A stretch of DNA of 64,000 nt from an uncultured Myxococcales bacterium (GTDB taxonomy: Bacteria > Myxococcota_A > Polyangia > Polyangiales > Polyangiaceae): assembly GCA_937949945.1 (NCBI GenBank), contig CALFEQ010000127.1, forward strand, positions 19,199 through 83,198, in the 5' to 3' direction. Under the pieces are notes generated by a model. That model saw only the letters and a list, made by a program, of their open reading frames with translations, made no database searches and was not told the DNA's origin. Positions 54,654 through 63,484 of the stretch are shown piece by piece (the stretch's first letter is position 1; the number at the start of each line of letters is the position of its first letter). Made by a program: the position numbers and the translations under genes.

Positions 54654-55459
54654 GCGCGATGCGACCGCGCGCGGCCTCCTCGTGGGGCCGGCTGCGCACG
54701 CCGGGCGCGGCGGCGATCGCCGTCGTGGTGGCCTTCGCCATGGCCTGCGGCGGCGGCGGCGGGCGGAAGGGCGGGCTCGTCGAGACACCGACGGCCCCCG
54801 GCGGCTCGAAGGACCCGTCGAAGTGGCCTGCGGACGACAAGTCGATGTGCGACTGGCGGAACAAACCCGAGCTCGAGGTCTCCGAGACGATCGGGCCGGG
54901 CGCGATCAAGCCGAACGTCCGCCGCGTCTACAAGATCCTCGGGGAAGGCGAGTCGCGTCACCGTACGCTCGTATGCCGCGAGATCGACACGAACCTCGAC
55001 GGCATCAAGGACGTCGTCCGCACCTTCAACGAGCGCGGCGAGGCTCTGCACGAGGAGGCGGATCGCGACTACGACGGGAAGATCGACGTCTGGATCGACT
55101 TCGTCGACGGCCGCATCGCCCAGGAGAGCCTCGACACGAACGGCGACGGCAAGCCCGACGTCTGGAAGTTCTACGTCAACGGGCAGCTCCAGCGCGTCCG
55201 CCGCGATCGAAACGGCGACGGCAAGCCCGACGTCTGGGAGTTCTATTCGAAGGGCCGCCTCGAGCGCATGGGCTTCGACGAGAACTACGACGGCCACGTC
55301 GACCGCTGGGATCGCGACGAGCAGCTCAAGTACGAGGCGGAGGCCGCCGAGCGGAAGGCAGAAGCCCCGTCCGCTCCCGACGCCGGCACGTCCGCACCGC
55401 CGCCGTCGCCACGCATCGCGGGCAGGGAGGCTGCGGGCGAGGCGGATGGGGGGAGCTGA
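54650..55459 (+). CDS. Second lipoprotein with Ca-binding-type repeats
   Basis: The 269-residue paralogue of the upstream protein has lipobox AMAC (Cys33), a Gly-rich linker and a CDWRN segment. It then has about six D-x-N-x-D-G-x-x-D repeats (DTNLDGIKDVVRTF, DTNGDGKPDVWKFY, DRNGDGKPDVWEFY, DENYDGHVDRWD). The tail is charged and Pro-rich. Tandem coupled paralogues suggest a complex of two surface Ca-binding lipoproteins. The stop is followed after five bases by a GGCTCCA array. Confidence 0.85.
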   Translation: MSAMRPRAASSWGRLRTPGAAAIAVVVAFAMACGGGGGRKGGLVETPTAPGGSKDPSKWPADDKSMCDWRNKPELEVSETIGPGAIKPNVRRVYKILGEGESRHRTLVCREIDTNLDGIKDVVRTFNERGEALHEEADRDYDGKIDVWIDFVDGRIAQESLDTNGDGKPDVWKFYVNGQLQRVRRDRNGDGKPDVWEFYSKGRLERMGFDENYDGHVDRWDRDEQLKYEAEAAERKAEAPSAPDAGTSAPPPSPRIAGREAAGEADGGS

Positions 55460-55464
55460 GCGCA

Positions 55465-55593
55465 GGCTCCAGGCTCCAGCCTCCAGCGAGAGGCGCCTGT
55501 TGGGCTCGTTCGAAGTCTGGTGGAGCGAGGACGGAGGATCCTCGCCGTTGTCACGGCCCAATCATCTGGAGCCTGGAGCCCGGAGCCTGGAGC
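55465..55593. repeat. Opposed heptamer arrays between convergent genes
   Basis: Three units (ggctcca, ggctcca, gcctcca) at 55465-55485 follow the plus-strand lipoprotein gene. Four units at 55566-55593 (GGCTCCA, GGCTCCG, GGCTCCA, GGCTCCA on the minus strand) lie at the end of the convergent PHP gene. The opposed arrays can form an interrupted stem of about 20 bp around an 80-base loop. The minus-strand array is inside the PHP gene and codes its last residues. Confidence 0.85.
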
Positions 55594-57178
55594 CTCTCCT
55601 CCGCACGAACCGGTGCGCTGCCAACGCGAGGGCGGCGAGCACGAGGGCGCCCGGCGTTCGTCGTTCGGGGGCTACGCCGCAGCCGTCGTCGTCGGGCGGG
55701 GAGGGGGCTGCGGCGGCGGGGCCCGCTTCGTCGCGGCGGAGCCAGATGTGGCTCGTGACCGTGCGCGGTTTGCCGTCGACGAGCGCTTCGGCGCGCCAGC
55801 GGTCTTCGCCCTGATCGGGCGGCGTCACGACCGCCGTGTGCACGAACGGGTCCGTCGTGATCGGCACCTCGTCTTCGGGCTTGCCGTTCTTCACGAAGCG
55901 GATCGACTGGCCGATGCCGTTCGTCACCTTCGCTCGGAGCACGATCGACCGGACGCCGAGGGTGTCGCCCGGGAACGCGAGCGGCTCGGCCTCCTGCGAC
56001 GTCGACGCTTCGAGCTCGACCATCGCGTCGCCGGGGCCGTCCAGCTTCACGACCGTCGCGCCTTTGCGGATGCCGTCGAGGATGCCTTGCGTGCTGAGCT
56101 CCGTGGCGCGCACGAGCGTCGTGGGGCTGCCGACCTTCGCGGCGAACGGCGGCGACGACGTGCCGGCGCGGTGATCGTCGCTGCCTCCGAGCGCGGGGAT
56201 CTTGGCGCCCTTGTCGAGGAGCGCGTCCCAGAACGCGATCGCTCGTTCGTGGAAGAGCTGCCCACCGGCGGTCGCTCCGATCGTGCCGATCTCGACGCCT
56301 CCGATCTTGCTCGGGTCGAGGTCGTGCTTCCACGCGCAGCCGATGCACAGGTTGCCGATGTCGAGGACCGGATGGTTGATGCTGAAGATCGCGCCCTGCG
56401 CGAGGATGGCGTCCGCCGCGGCTTCGACGGTGACGCCCGGCTGTCCGATCTTGTGATCGACCCACCGCGTCGCGCCGATCGCGTTCGCGTGGCCGGCGTA
56501 GGTCGTGAACTCGATGGCCGGGAGGAGCAGGAAGTCGGGGTGCTTCTCGTGCACCTCGTTGAAGAAGTCGAGCTGCGTGATCGTGTTGTGATCGCTGACG
56601 GCGATCCAGTCGAGGCCGAGCGACTTGGCGAGCACGACGTTCTCCTCGAGCGTTGCCGAGGCGTCGGTCGACTCGCGCGAGTGGACGTGTAGGTCGCCGG
56701 CGTAGTAGCGCGTCTCGACCTTGCGCGCGGGCGGAGGTACGTACGCGCTGCGGCGCACGGGCTCGAGGGTGGGGCTCGTCCGCAGCTCGATCTCGACGTG
56801 GTAGCGCGCCGGCGACTCGACGAGCTTCGCCTTGCCGACGACCACCCGCCATCGCCCCGCCGGGATGGGGCCGGGGACGTAGCCGCGCGACGCCGCGTTC
56901 ACACCGACGATCGCGGGCTCCGACGTTCCGCCGCCCCAGCCGCGCCAACCGTTGGGGTCGTCGAGGCCCCAGTCGAGGATGTTCTCTTCCGACAGGTCGT
57001 CGTGGCGGACCTCGATCTCCTGTGTGCCTTCGGGGACGTCGAACTCGAGAAAGAAGTGGTCGGGGCCTTCGGCGGGGACGTCTCCGTCGAGCACGATGGT
57101 CTCGGCGGAGGCCGTCCCGGCGAGCAGGAGCGCTGCAGAAACGACAGGCGCGGCAAAAAGCGTGCTACGAGAGGTCAC
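55562..57178 (-). CDS. Exported PHP-domain phosphoesterase (CehA/McbA-like) with MYXO-CTERM-type anchor
   Basis: The 538-residue product has a cleavable-type signal (AALLLAGTASAE). An N-terminal beta domain follows and then a PHP metallohydrolase domain: DLHVHSRESTD, SDHNT, the Glu in PAIEFTTYAGHAN, NHP and GGSDDH. It resembles CehA/McbA-type hydrolases. The C-terminus has Asp-rich DDDGCG, a hydrophobic segment (GALVLAALALAAHRF) and RRR, the layout of MYXO-CTERM sorting signals that are processed for surface attachment in Myxococcota. Eleven further residues (GSRLRAPGSR) come from the heptamer array before the stop. The GTG at 57178 is preferred; a GTG at 57208 is only five bases from the divergent rluB start. 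Confidence 0.88.
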   Translation of the reverse strand: MTSRSTLFAAPVVSAALLLAGTASAETIVLDGDVPAEGPDHFFLEFDVPEGTQEIEVRHDDLSEENILDWGLDDPNGWRGWGGGTSEPAIVGVNAASRGYVPGPIPAGRWRVVVGKAKLVESPARYHVEIELRTSPTLEPVRRSAYVPPPARKVETRYYAGDLHVHSRESTDASATLEENVVLAKSLGLDWIAVSDHNTITQLDFFNEVHEKHPDFLLLPAIEFTTYAGHANAIGATRWVDHKIGQPGVTVEAAADAILAQGAIFSINHPVLDIGNLCIGCAWKHDLDPSKIGGVEIGTIGATAGGQLFHERAIAFWDALLDKGAKIPALGGSDDHRAGTSSPPFAAKVGSPTTLVRATELSTQGILDGIRKGATVVKLDGPGDAMVELEASTSQEAEPLAFPGDTLGVRSIVLRAKVTNGIGQSIRFVKNGKPEDEVPITTDPFVHTAVVTPPDQGEDRWRAEALVDGKPRTVTSHIWLRRDEAGPAAAAPSPPDDDGCGVAPERRTPGALVLAALALAAHRFVRRRGSRLRAPGSR

Positions 57179-57213
57179 CCCGCGAGAGTAGCGGGGTTTC
57201 GAGGGCACTTGCG

Positions 57214-58353
57214 ATGGAACGTCTCCAGAAGATCCTTGCGCGCGGCGGCATCGCCTCGCGCCGTGCGGCCGAACGGCTGATCGAGGCCGGGCGCGTGCGC
57301 GTGAACGGCCGCGTCGTGACGGAGCTCGGCGCGAAGGCCGATCCCCGCCGCGATCGCGTCGAGGTCGACGGCAGGCGCGTCGTCGCCGAGGAGCCCGTCT
57401 ACGTCGTGCTCCACAAGCCGCGGGGCGTCGTCTCCACGATGAGCGATCCCGAAGGACGGCCCACGGTGAAGGAGCTCCTCGCGGACATCGGCGCGCGCGT
57501 CTACCCCGTCGGGCGCCTCGACTTCGCGACGAGCGGCGTCCTGCTCGCGACGAACGACGGCGACTTCGCCGAAGGCTTGCTCCATCCGCGCAAGGCCGTG
57601 CCCAAGACGTACGTGGTCAAGGTGAAGGGCACGATGAGCCCGGAGGACCTCGACCAATGGCGAAAGGGCGTCCGGCTCGAGGACGGAATGACGCTGCCCG
57701 CCGAGGCGAAGCTCCTTCGCCACGAGGGCGACAAGACGTGGTTCGAGCTGACGATCCGCGAGGGACGCAACCAGCAGATCCGCCGCATGGGCGAGGCGAC
57801 GGGCTTCCCCGTCATGCGCCTCGCGCGCATCTCCTTCGCGGAGATCTCCTCGGAGGGCCTCGCGCCGGGACGCTGGCGGTACCTCACGCGAGACGAGCTC
57901 GTCGCCCTGAAGAAGACCTACGGCGTGCCGAAGAAGATCCCGTCCGAGATCCCGATCACGTCGGAGCCCGCGACCCGCCGTGCCCGCGCCACGCCGATCG
58001 CGCGGCGCGGCTCGGCAGGACGCGCGCAGCGCGCCTTCGGGACCGAGCAGCGCCCGAACGTGAAGGAAGGCGAACGCCGGAGGAGCACCGGCCGCGGCTC
58101 CGACCGACGCGACGAAGGCGAGCGGACCCCGCGCTACGGCGGCGGCGCTCCGGGCCGACGCGGCTACGACGTCACCGAGGACTGGGGCGGCGGCATCCGC
58201 CGCGGCTCGACGCGCGCCGCCGAGCGCCGCGACGACCGCCCGCCCGGCGATCTCGGCGGCGGCCGCCACGGCCGCACGAGGACGACGGGGACGGCCGGAG
58301 GGATCGGGAGCTACGAGGACGCGCCTCGCGTGAAGGGACGGTACGGGCGGTGA
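57214..58353 (+). CDS. rluB: RluB/RsuA-family 23S/16S rRNA pseudouridine synthase
   Basis: The 379-residue enzyme isomerises a uridine in rRNA. The S4 domain (MERLQKILARGGIASRRAAERLIEAG) precedes the catalytic domain with VLHKPRGVVSTM, the catalytic Asp in VGRLDFATSGVLL, YVVKVKG and EGRNQQIRRM. RluB is favoured over RsuA/RluF by the overall layout, but the exact target base is not certain. A tail of about 130 residues rich in Arg, Gly and Glu is added after the fold; such tails often bind RNA. GAGG lies nine bases before the ATG. The array at 58358 starts four bases after the stop. Confidence 0.92.
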   Translation: MERLQKILARGGIASRRAAERLIEAGRVRVNGRVVTELGAKADPRRDRVEVDGRRVVAEEPVYVVLHKPRGVVSTMSDPEGRPTVKELLADIGARVYPVGRLDFATSGVLLATNDGDFAEGLLHPRKAVPKTYVVKVKGTMSPEDLDQWRKGVRLEDGMTLPAEAKLLRHEGDKTWFELTIREGRNQQIRRMGEATGFPVMRLARISFAEISSEGLAPGRWRYLTRDELVALKKTYGVPKKIPSEIPITSEPATRRARATPIARRGSAGRAQRAFGTEQRPNVKEGERRRSTGRGSDRRDEGERTPRYGGGAPGRRGYDVTEDWGGGIRRGSTRAAERRDDRPPGDLGGGRHGRTRTTGTAGGIGSYEDAPRVKGRYGR

Positions 58354-58357
58354 GGGA

Positions 58358-58531
58358 GGCTCCAGGCTCCGGGCTCCAGGCTCCAGGGATGAAAGGTTCC
58401 TGGCGCGCCTGCACGGTACGCGCACCCATGACGTGCCGCGTGCGCCCTCTCAATCGATCTGAAGACGGCAGGCTGGCGACTCGAGTCTGGAGACGGGCCC
58501 CACCTGGAGCCCGGAGCCTGGAGCCCGGAGC
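58358..58531. repeat. Opposed heptamer arrays between rluB and the TPM gene
   Basis: Four units on the plus strand at 58358-58385 (GGCTCCA, GGCTCCG, GGCTCCA, GGCTCCA) follow rluB. Four on the minus strand at 58504-58531 begin six bases after the TPM-domain gene stop. At least three consecutive units pair perfectly as an inverted repeat (21 bp or more), separated by about 120 bases. The genes are convergent, so a bidirectional terminator or RNA-stabilising stem is plausible. Confidence 0.9.
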
Positions 58532-58537
58532 CTCTCC

Positions 58538-59437
58538 TCAATAATCGTCCGACGACCCGCCGCCGCCGAAGCTGCCGCCGCCGCCGCCGTAGCCCGAGCC
58601 GCTGTCGCGACCTCCGCCTCCTCCGCCGCCGCCGAAGCGACCGAAGAGGAGGAGCAAGAAGAGGAGCTCGCGGAACGTCGGCGAGACGATCGCGAGGATG
58701 ATGACGCCGAGGATGACGAGGCCGATGACGCCGAGCTTCACGAAGTCCGCGGGCGTGGCGGGCTGCGCGTGGGCGCCCTGACCGCGGGCCTTGCGCGCCG
58801 CGGACGGATCGCGGCCCGCCTGGCTCGTTCCACCCGGCGTGTTCTCGACGAGCTCTTTCAGGATCGCGTCGACGCCGCGATCCATCGCTTCGTAGACGCG
58901 GCCCTGCCTCATCAACGGGCCGATCACGTCGCGGTTGATGTGGCTCGACGCGATGTCGGTGAGCGCGCCGCCGACGCCGCGACCGGTCTCGATGCGTAGT
59001 TTCCGCTCGGCGAGCGACGCGAGAAGGATGACGCCGTCGTCGCCGTCCTTCGATCCGACGCCCCACGCGTTGCCGGCCGTGTAGCCGACGTCCTCGATCG
59101 TCATCCCCTCTGGAAGCTTCGGGAGGAGGTAGACGACGATCGCGAAGCCCGTCTCGCGGCGCGCACGGTCGAGCTTTCTGTCGAGGCGGAGCGCCTGGGC
59201 CGACGTCAGAGCTCCGGCTTGATCGACGACGTGTCCGCGGAGCGGCGGAGGCGTCCAGTCCGCAGCGTGCGCGAGCGGCGAGAAGAAGAGGAGCACCGAC
59301 GTGACGACGGTGATCGCGAAGGCGACGAGCAGTCGGCCGAGCCGTCTTCCGCGCAAGGATCGGACGGATGCGGCCCGCCACGACGGGCCGCCGCTCGCCA
59401 GGCCAGGCCCGATTCGGTCACACGTCGCAAGCGGCAT
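58538..59437 (-). CDS. TPM-domain (YgcG-like) exported membrane protein
   Basis: The 299-residue product has a signal segment (LLVAFAITVVTSVLLFFSPLAHA), a TPM domain at about 65-190 (VVDQAGALTSAQALRLDRKL, GFAIVVYLLPKLP, NAWGVGSKDGDDGVILLAS) and a C-terminal transmembrane segment (VIGLVILGVIILAIV). The Gly/Ser-rich end (GGGSFGGGGSSDDY) is typical of this family. TPM proteins include a photosystem repair phosphatase and Psb32-like proteins. The role here is unknown, perhaps membrane-protein quality control. ATG 59437 leaves a long basic n-region; a GTG at VRSLRG is an alternative. Confidence 0.85.
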   Translation of the reverse strand: MPLATCDRIGPGLASGGPSWRAASVRSLRGRRLGRLLVAFAITVVTSVLLFFSPLAHAADWTPPPLRGHVVDQAGALTSAQALRLDRKLDRARRETGFAIVVYLLPKLPEGMTIEDVGYTAGNAWGVGSKDGDDGVILLASLAERKLRIETGRGVGGALTDIASSHINRDVIGPLMRQGRVYEAMDRGVDAILKELVENTPGGTSQAGRDPSAARKARGQGAHAQPATPADFVKLGVIGLVILGVIILAIVSPTFRELLFLLLLFGRFGGGGGGGGRDSGSGYGGGGGSFGGGGSSDDY

Positions 59438-59601
59438 TCGGACGGGGAATGTAATCCCGTCGCTCTCGGGCGTCAGCCCCGATGCGACCCCATGGCGTCC
59501 GGCGGACCCGCCGGAGAGCGCGGCCATGTGCAGCGTCGCACATCGCATCGGTGACGCATCGATGTCGCAGAGGACGCCGTGGCGTCGCTCCGGAAGGGCG
59601 G

Positions 59602-62600
59602 TCAGTTGCGGAGCGGCTTCGCCAGCGGGTCGGCGATCGACGAAGGAAGCGACCAGTCCTTCTCGAACAGCCCGCCGGCGACGAGCGAGGCGCCTCCGAG
59701 GAGGAGCTGCCCGCGCGCCGGTGCGAGGCGCTCGTCCCAGACGACGAAGTCCGGAAGGGCCTCGGGCAGCGACATCGCGCGGAGCGTGCCGGCGACGTCC
59801 GCGCCCGCGACGACGACGATGTAGCGATCGGGTCGCAGCGGGTTCGGATGGATGTACGCCGCCCCGAGCTGGCTGCCGGTGAAGCGCTCCTTGCCGACGG
59901 TGACCGCGCCGGCCTCGACGCGGATGGGGAGGGGGGCGCCCATGTTCGCCGCCGCCGACTCGAGCGCGGCCAGCACCTTGTTCGAGCGGCCGACGAGGAA
60001 GAGCGCGCGGTCGTTCGCGAGGGGCTCGTTCCGGGCCAAGAACTCGTCGTCGGTCATCATCGGGTACGACGTCGTCACTCCCGGTCGGAACGCGAAGTGA
60101 CGCGCGACGCGCTCGTTCGCGCGCGCTTCGTCGTCGCGCGCATGGACGAAGAGGATCGGCTCGTGGAACACGTCGCGGATCGGGCCGCTCACGCGTGCGC
60201 GCTTGATCGGCCTGTCGTGCGACGCGGGGCCCTTTTCCCAGCCGGACGGGCTTTTGTGCATCGCGAGCGGCTCGTCCTCGCCGAACTCGAGCGTCGTGCC
60301 GTCCACGGTGACCGTGATCGCGGCGTTCGGATCGACGAGGCGGTCGTCGCGCGCGAAGGTCATGGCCGCGACGCCGCTCGTGGTCGCGACGATGCTCGTC
60401 CTGGTCTTCACGCGCGCGTCGACGTCCGCCCATCGACCCTCGCGGGCGAGCTCGTCGATCGTCACCCACGCGCTCGTCGAATAGCGGCTGCGCATCGTGC
60501 GGAAGCGGACGCGCCGCGGATGGCGATCGAGTCGGTGCGAGAGGAGCCAGCTCAGGCCTTTCCAGTCGCCGTACGTCAGGCCCCAGACGTTGTGCCCGGC
60601 GTCGGGGTGATCGTGCTTGATGGAGTACTTGAGCTTCTCGTAGCGCTCGATGAGCACGCCGCTGTTCGCCTCGGGCAGGTCGCGCGTCCCGTGCACGATC
60701 CAGAGCGGCAAGTGCTCGCCGTTCTCCGCCCAGAGCACGTTCGAGCGCTCCTCGATGATCATCCGCTCCCACGGGCGCTTGGGCTGCGATCGGATCGCCG
60801 GGCGGATGAGGTAGCTGTGATAGCCGCAGAGCGGCGCGGCCGCGGCGAAGACGTGAGGGAAGTGGAAGGGGATGGACGCCGAGCCCGTCCCTCCCATCGA
60901 GGGCCCCGTGATCGTGATGCGTGTCTCGTCGATCGGAAACGCGCGCTGCGCCCACTGCATCACGAAGAGCACGTCGGCCTCGCCGATCTCGCGATAGAAG
61001 GAGTTGCCGCGTGCGTGCGGGGTGATGATGAACGCGTCGACCGGCGGCACGGGCAGCGGGCGGCGGTCCTTCCACGAGGGCGGCTTCGTGTCGTCGTCGA
61101 GGCCGAAGAGCGCCCGCATCATCGAGATCGGGAAGCTGTTCATCCCGTGCAGCCCGACGACGAGCGGGTAGCGCCGGCCGTCGCCGCGCTTGAACGACGG
61201 CGGGACGTAGAGCCCGAACTCCGTCGGCGCTCCGTCGAACGGCGTGACGATCGCGCGACGCATCATCCCCGTGCGTCCTTCGTACGGGTCGACGCCGCGC
61301 TCGAGCTTCGCGGCGAGCTCGTCGAGCTCGCGGGCCTCCGCCGCCTGGGCCGCGTCGTCCTGATCACCGCGCGCGACGAGGCGATGGAGCCGCTGCGTGA
61401 GGTAGCGGACCGAGTCGAGCGAGCCGGGCTGGAGCCAAGGCTCGTCGCCGGTGACGCGCGCGAGGGCGCGCTCGGCGCGCACGAGCGCCTGCTCGGACAC
61501 CGGGCGCGCGACGAGCGCCGATCGCACGACCCGACCCGCGACGGTCGCCTCGAGCGTCGCGGTGCCCTTCCACGGCTCGACGGGCGGCAGCGCGACGACG
61601 AGATCCGTGACGCCGCTCGACGTCACCGGGACGCCGCCGGCTCGGACGTCGAAGCGCGAGGCCTCGGGCACGTCGAGGAGCTTCGCGCTGACCGAGATCG
61701 GCACGCCGCGCGGCGCGCCCTCTGGATAGCGCACGGTCAGGACGGGCCGGTAACGCGGTGGCGTCGATCGCGCGTCGAAGGCGCGGTCGACGACGAGCCA
61801 CGACATCCTCGACGCGAGCGCCTCGGCGTCCGCCGCCGTCGTGCCGGGGAGGTGCAGGTACGCGCCCTCGGGCGGCGCGAGCTTCTCGTCGAGCAGCTTG
61901 GCGCGGAAGACCCATGCGCCGGAGCGTTGATGCAGCTTGAGGAGGACGTCGTGATCGCCCGCGGCGAGGTCGAGCGGCACGATGTCGTCGTCGTCGCGCA
62001 GCGGACGCGCCTCGTCGCGCGAGTAGACGACCTTCCCGTCGACGCTCACGCGCACGCCGTCGTCGACGCCGAGGAGGAGGAAGTACCGGCCGGCCTTCTC
62101 GACGTGGAGCCGACCGGCCGCGTAGGCGACGAGATCGGAGAGCTTCGCGTCGTCGAGCGTCTGGACGAGGTCGATCGAGCGGCTCCCCTCCGTGCCGGGA
62201 TTCTGAGCGGGGCCGGATCGCGGGGGGCCGCTCGAGGCGATGACCCAACGCGCCGGGCCCCGCCGCACCTTGCCGAGGTCGCGATCTCCGCCGAGCGTCG
62301 CTCCGAGTCGCGCGTCGAGCCGGCGGTCGTCGGCCCCGAACGGAGACGCGTCGAGCGCCGGGCGGCCGGCGCGGAAAGGCCCGGCGACGAGCCATGCGCC
62401 GAGCACGCCGCTCTGCGACGGCGCGATCCGAACGTCGGCCGCCGGTGCACGCGCCGCCTCGTCGAGCGCTGACGCGCGATCGCTCGTCGAAGGCGCGCGC
62501 GTGGCGCGTGTGCTCGACGGGGAGGAGCCGTCGTCGTTCTCCTCGGCGGACGGCTGCGGCGCCGGATCGTCCTCGGGCGCGGCTCTGCCGGGCGTGGCGA

Positions 62601-62703
62601 CGGCGGCCGTCGCCACCACGAGGGCCGACGCGAGCATGCGCGCGAAGAGGAGCTTCGGATCGGTCGTCCGTCGTGCTCGACCGTCGGCCGGCGCGAAGCT
62701 CAT
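59602..62703 (-). CDS. Large exported esterase-like alpha/beta hydrolase with PA14-like N-terminus
   Basis: The 1033-residue product has a signal segment (LASALVVATAAVATPGRAA), an acidic disordered linker and a PA14-like beta domain at about 85-260 (YFLLLGVDDGVRVSVDGKVV). After a helical and Ig-like middle, an alpha/beta-hydrolase domain lies at about 500-770: LVVGLHGMNSF, nucleophile GPSMGGTGS, WIVHGTRD (acid) and DAGHNVWG (His). It resembles the poly-hydroxybutyrate/feruloyl esterase and peptidase S9-like group. A second beta-rich region follows to the end. The substrate is probably an extracellular polymer, which is inference. It lies 16 bases after the cupredoxin gene on the same strand. 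Confidence 0.82.
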   Translation of the reverse strand: MSFAPADGRARRTTDPKLLFARMLASALVVATAAVATPGRAAPEDDPAPQPSAEENDDGSSPSSTRATRAPSTSDRASALDEAARAPAADVRIAPSQSGVLGAWLVAGPFRAGRPALDASPFGADDRRLDARLGATLGGDRDLGKVRRGPARWVIASSGPPRSGPAQNPGTEGSRSIDLVQTLDDAKLSDLVAYAAGRLHVEKAGRYFLLLGVDDGVRVSVDGKVVYSRDEARPLRDDDDIVPLDLAAGDHDVLLKLHQRSGAWVFRAKLLDEKLAPPEGAYLHLPGTTAADAEALASRMSWLVVDRAFDARSTPPRYRPVLTVRYPEGAPRGVPISVSAKLLDVPEASRFDVRAGGVPVTSSGVTDLVVALPPVEPWKGTATLEATVAGRVVRSALVARPVSEQALVRAERALARVTGDEPWLQPGSLDSVRYLTQRLHRLVARGDQDDAAQAAEARELDELAAKLERGVDPYEGRTGMMRRAIVTPFDGAPTEFGLYVPPSFKRGDGRRYPLVVGLHGMNSFPISMMRALFGLDDDTKPPSWKDRRPLPVPPVDAFIITPHARGNSFYREIGEADVLFVMQWAQRAFPIDETRITITGPSMGGTGSASIPFHFPHVFAAAAPLCGYHSYLIRPAIRSQPKRPWERMIIEERSNVLWAENGEHLPLWIVHGTRDLPEANSGVLIERYEKLKYSIKHDHPDAGHNVWGLTYGDWKGLSWLLSHRLDRHPRRVRFRTMRSRYSTSAWVTIDELAREGRWADVDARVKTRTSIVATTSGVAAMTFARDDRLVDPNAAITVTVDGTTLEFGEDEPLAMHKSPSGWEKGPASHDRPIKRARVSGPIRDVFHEPILFVHARDDEARANERVARHFAFRPGVTTSYPMMTDDEFLARNEPLANDRALFLVGRSNKVLAALESAAANMGAPLPIRVEAGAVTVGKERFTGSQLGAAYIHPNPLRPDRYIVVVAGADVAGTLRAMSLPEALPDFVVWDERLAPARGQLLLGGASLVAGGLFEKDWSLPSSIADPLAKPLRN

Positions 62704-62719
62704 GACGACAGCGCGGCAG

Positions 62720-63151
62720 TCACTCGACGACGACTTCGCCCGTCATGCCCATCGAGCAGTGGGGCTCGCAGTAGTAGGGGAAGGTCCCGGGCGTCTCGAA
62801 CTTCTTCTCGAACGTGCCGCCGGCCATCGGCGCACCGCTCCGGAAGTTGTCGTCCGGCGTGCAGTTCTCGCCCGACACGACGTTGTGCGTCCCGCCGGCC
62901 CAGGTCCATCGCACCGTCTGGCCGACCTTGATCCTGACCGTCGGAGGGTCGAACCGGTCCGAGGTGACCCGGACGGTCACGACGTCCGCGTCGTTCGTCT
63001 CGGCGGGATCCTCGGCGCTGCAGGCGGCGGCGAGCGTCACGCCGAAGAAGAGGAGCATCGCCCTCCCGACGCTCTTCAGCTCGCGCGCTCGCGCGCTCGT
63101 TGCGGGTCGTCGCACCCGCGAGCTGGCTGGATTCCGTGCGCTCCCGTTCAT
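62720..63151 (-). CDS. Plastocyanin-like type 1 copper lipoprotein
   Basis: The 143-residue product has a long basic n-region, a hydrophobic core MLLFFGVTLAAAC with lipobox Cys44 and a cupredoxin domain. The type 1 copper ligands are His in GGTHNVVS, then Cys, His and Met in YYCEPHCSMGM, in the standard order. It would carry electrons on the outside of the cytoplasmic membrane or in the outer-membrane space. ATG 63151 is chosen because GGAGG lies six bases before it. It precedes the large esterase gene and is divergent from the lipoprotein gene at 63485. Confidence 0.92.
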   Translation of the reverse strand: MNGSARNPASSRVRRPATSARARELKSVGRAMLLFFGVTLAAACSAEDPAETNDADVVTVRVTSDRFDPPTVRIKVGQTVRWTWAGGTHNVVSGENCTPDDNFRSGAPMAGGTFEKKFETPGTFPYYCEPHCSMGMTGEVVVE

Positions 63152-63484
63152 CACGAGCCTCCGACGAGGTCGCGAGAGACGACCCCGAGCTCCGCTGGTT
63201 TCGACGACTAGCGTCCACCGCGTGGGCTTGGCAAGCAGGCTCGGCTGTGCGCGGAGATTCGCGACCACTCGACGAATCTGCACCGGGGCGTCGTCGCTCG
63301 GATCGCCGGTCGAGCGTGGTCGGTCGTCGGGCGCGAGCGTCATCCGACGCATCGCGTGCTGCGTACGCCGAACGAAGCGAGCCGTCGGACCGCTCGCGCT
63401 TCGCGCGGCGGATGCACGCTTCGCGCCTCGCGCGCCGTGGCGCTGGGGATGCAACGCAGGGGCGCCCGAAGGAGGTAACTCAAC
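63152..63484. other. 333-base divergent promoter region, no gene seen
   Basis: Between the cupredoxin gene and the Gly/Tyr-rich lipoprotein gene I see no domain-bearing frame. The region holds GCGCG-type runs and no clear -10/-35 pair. The ribosome-binding site AAGGAGG for the plus-strand gene lies at 63469-63475. Confidence 0.6.
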
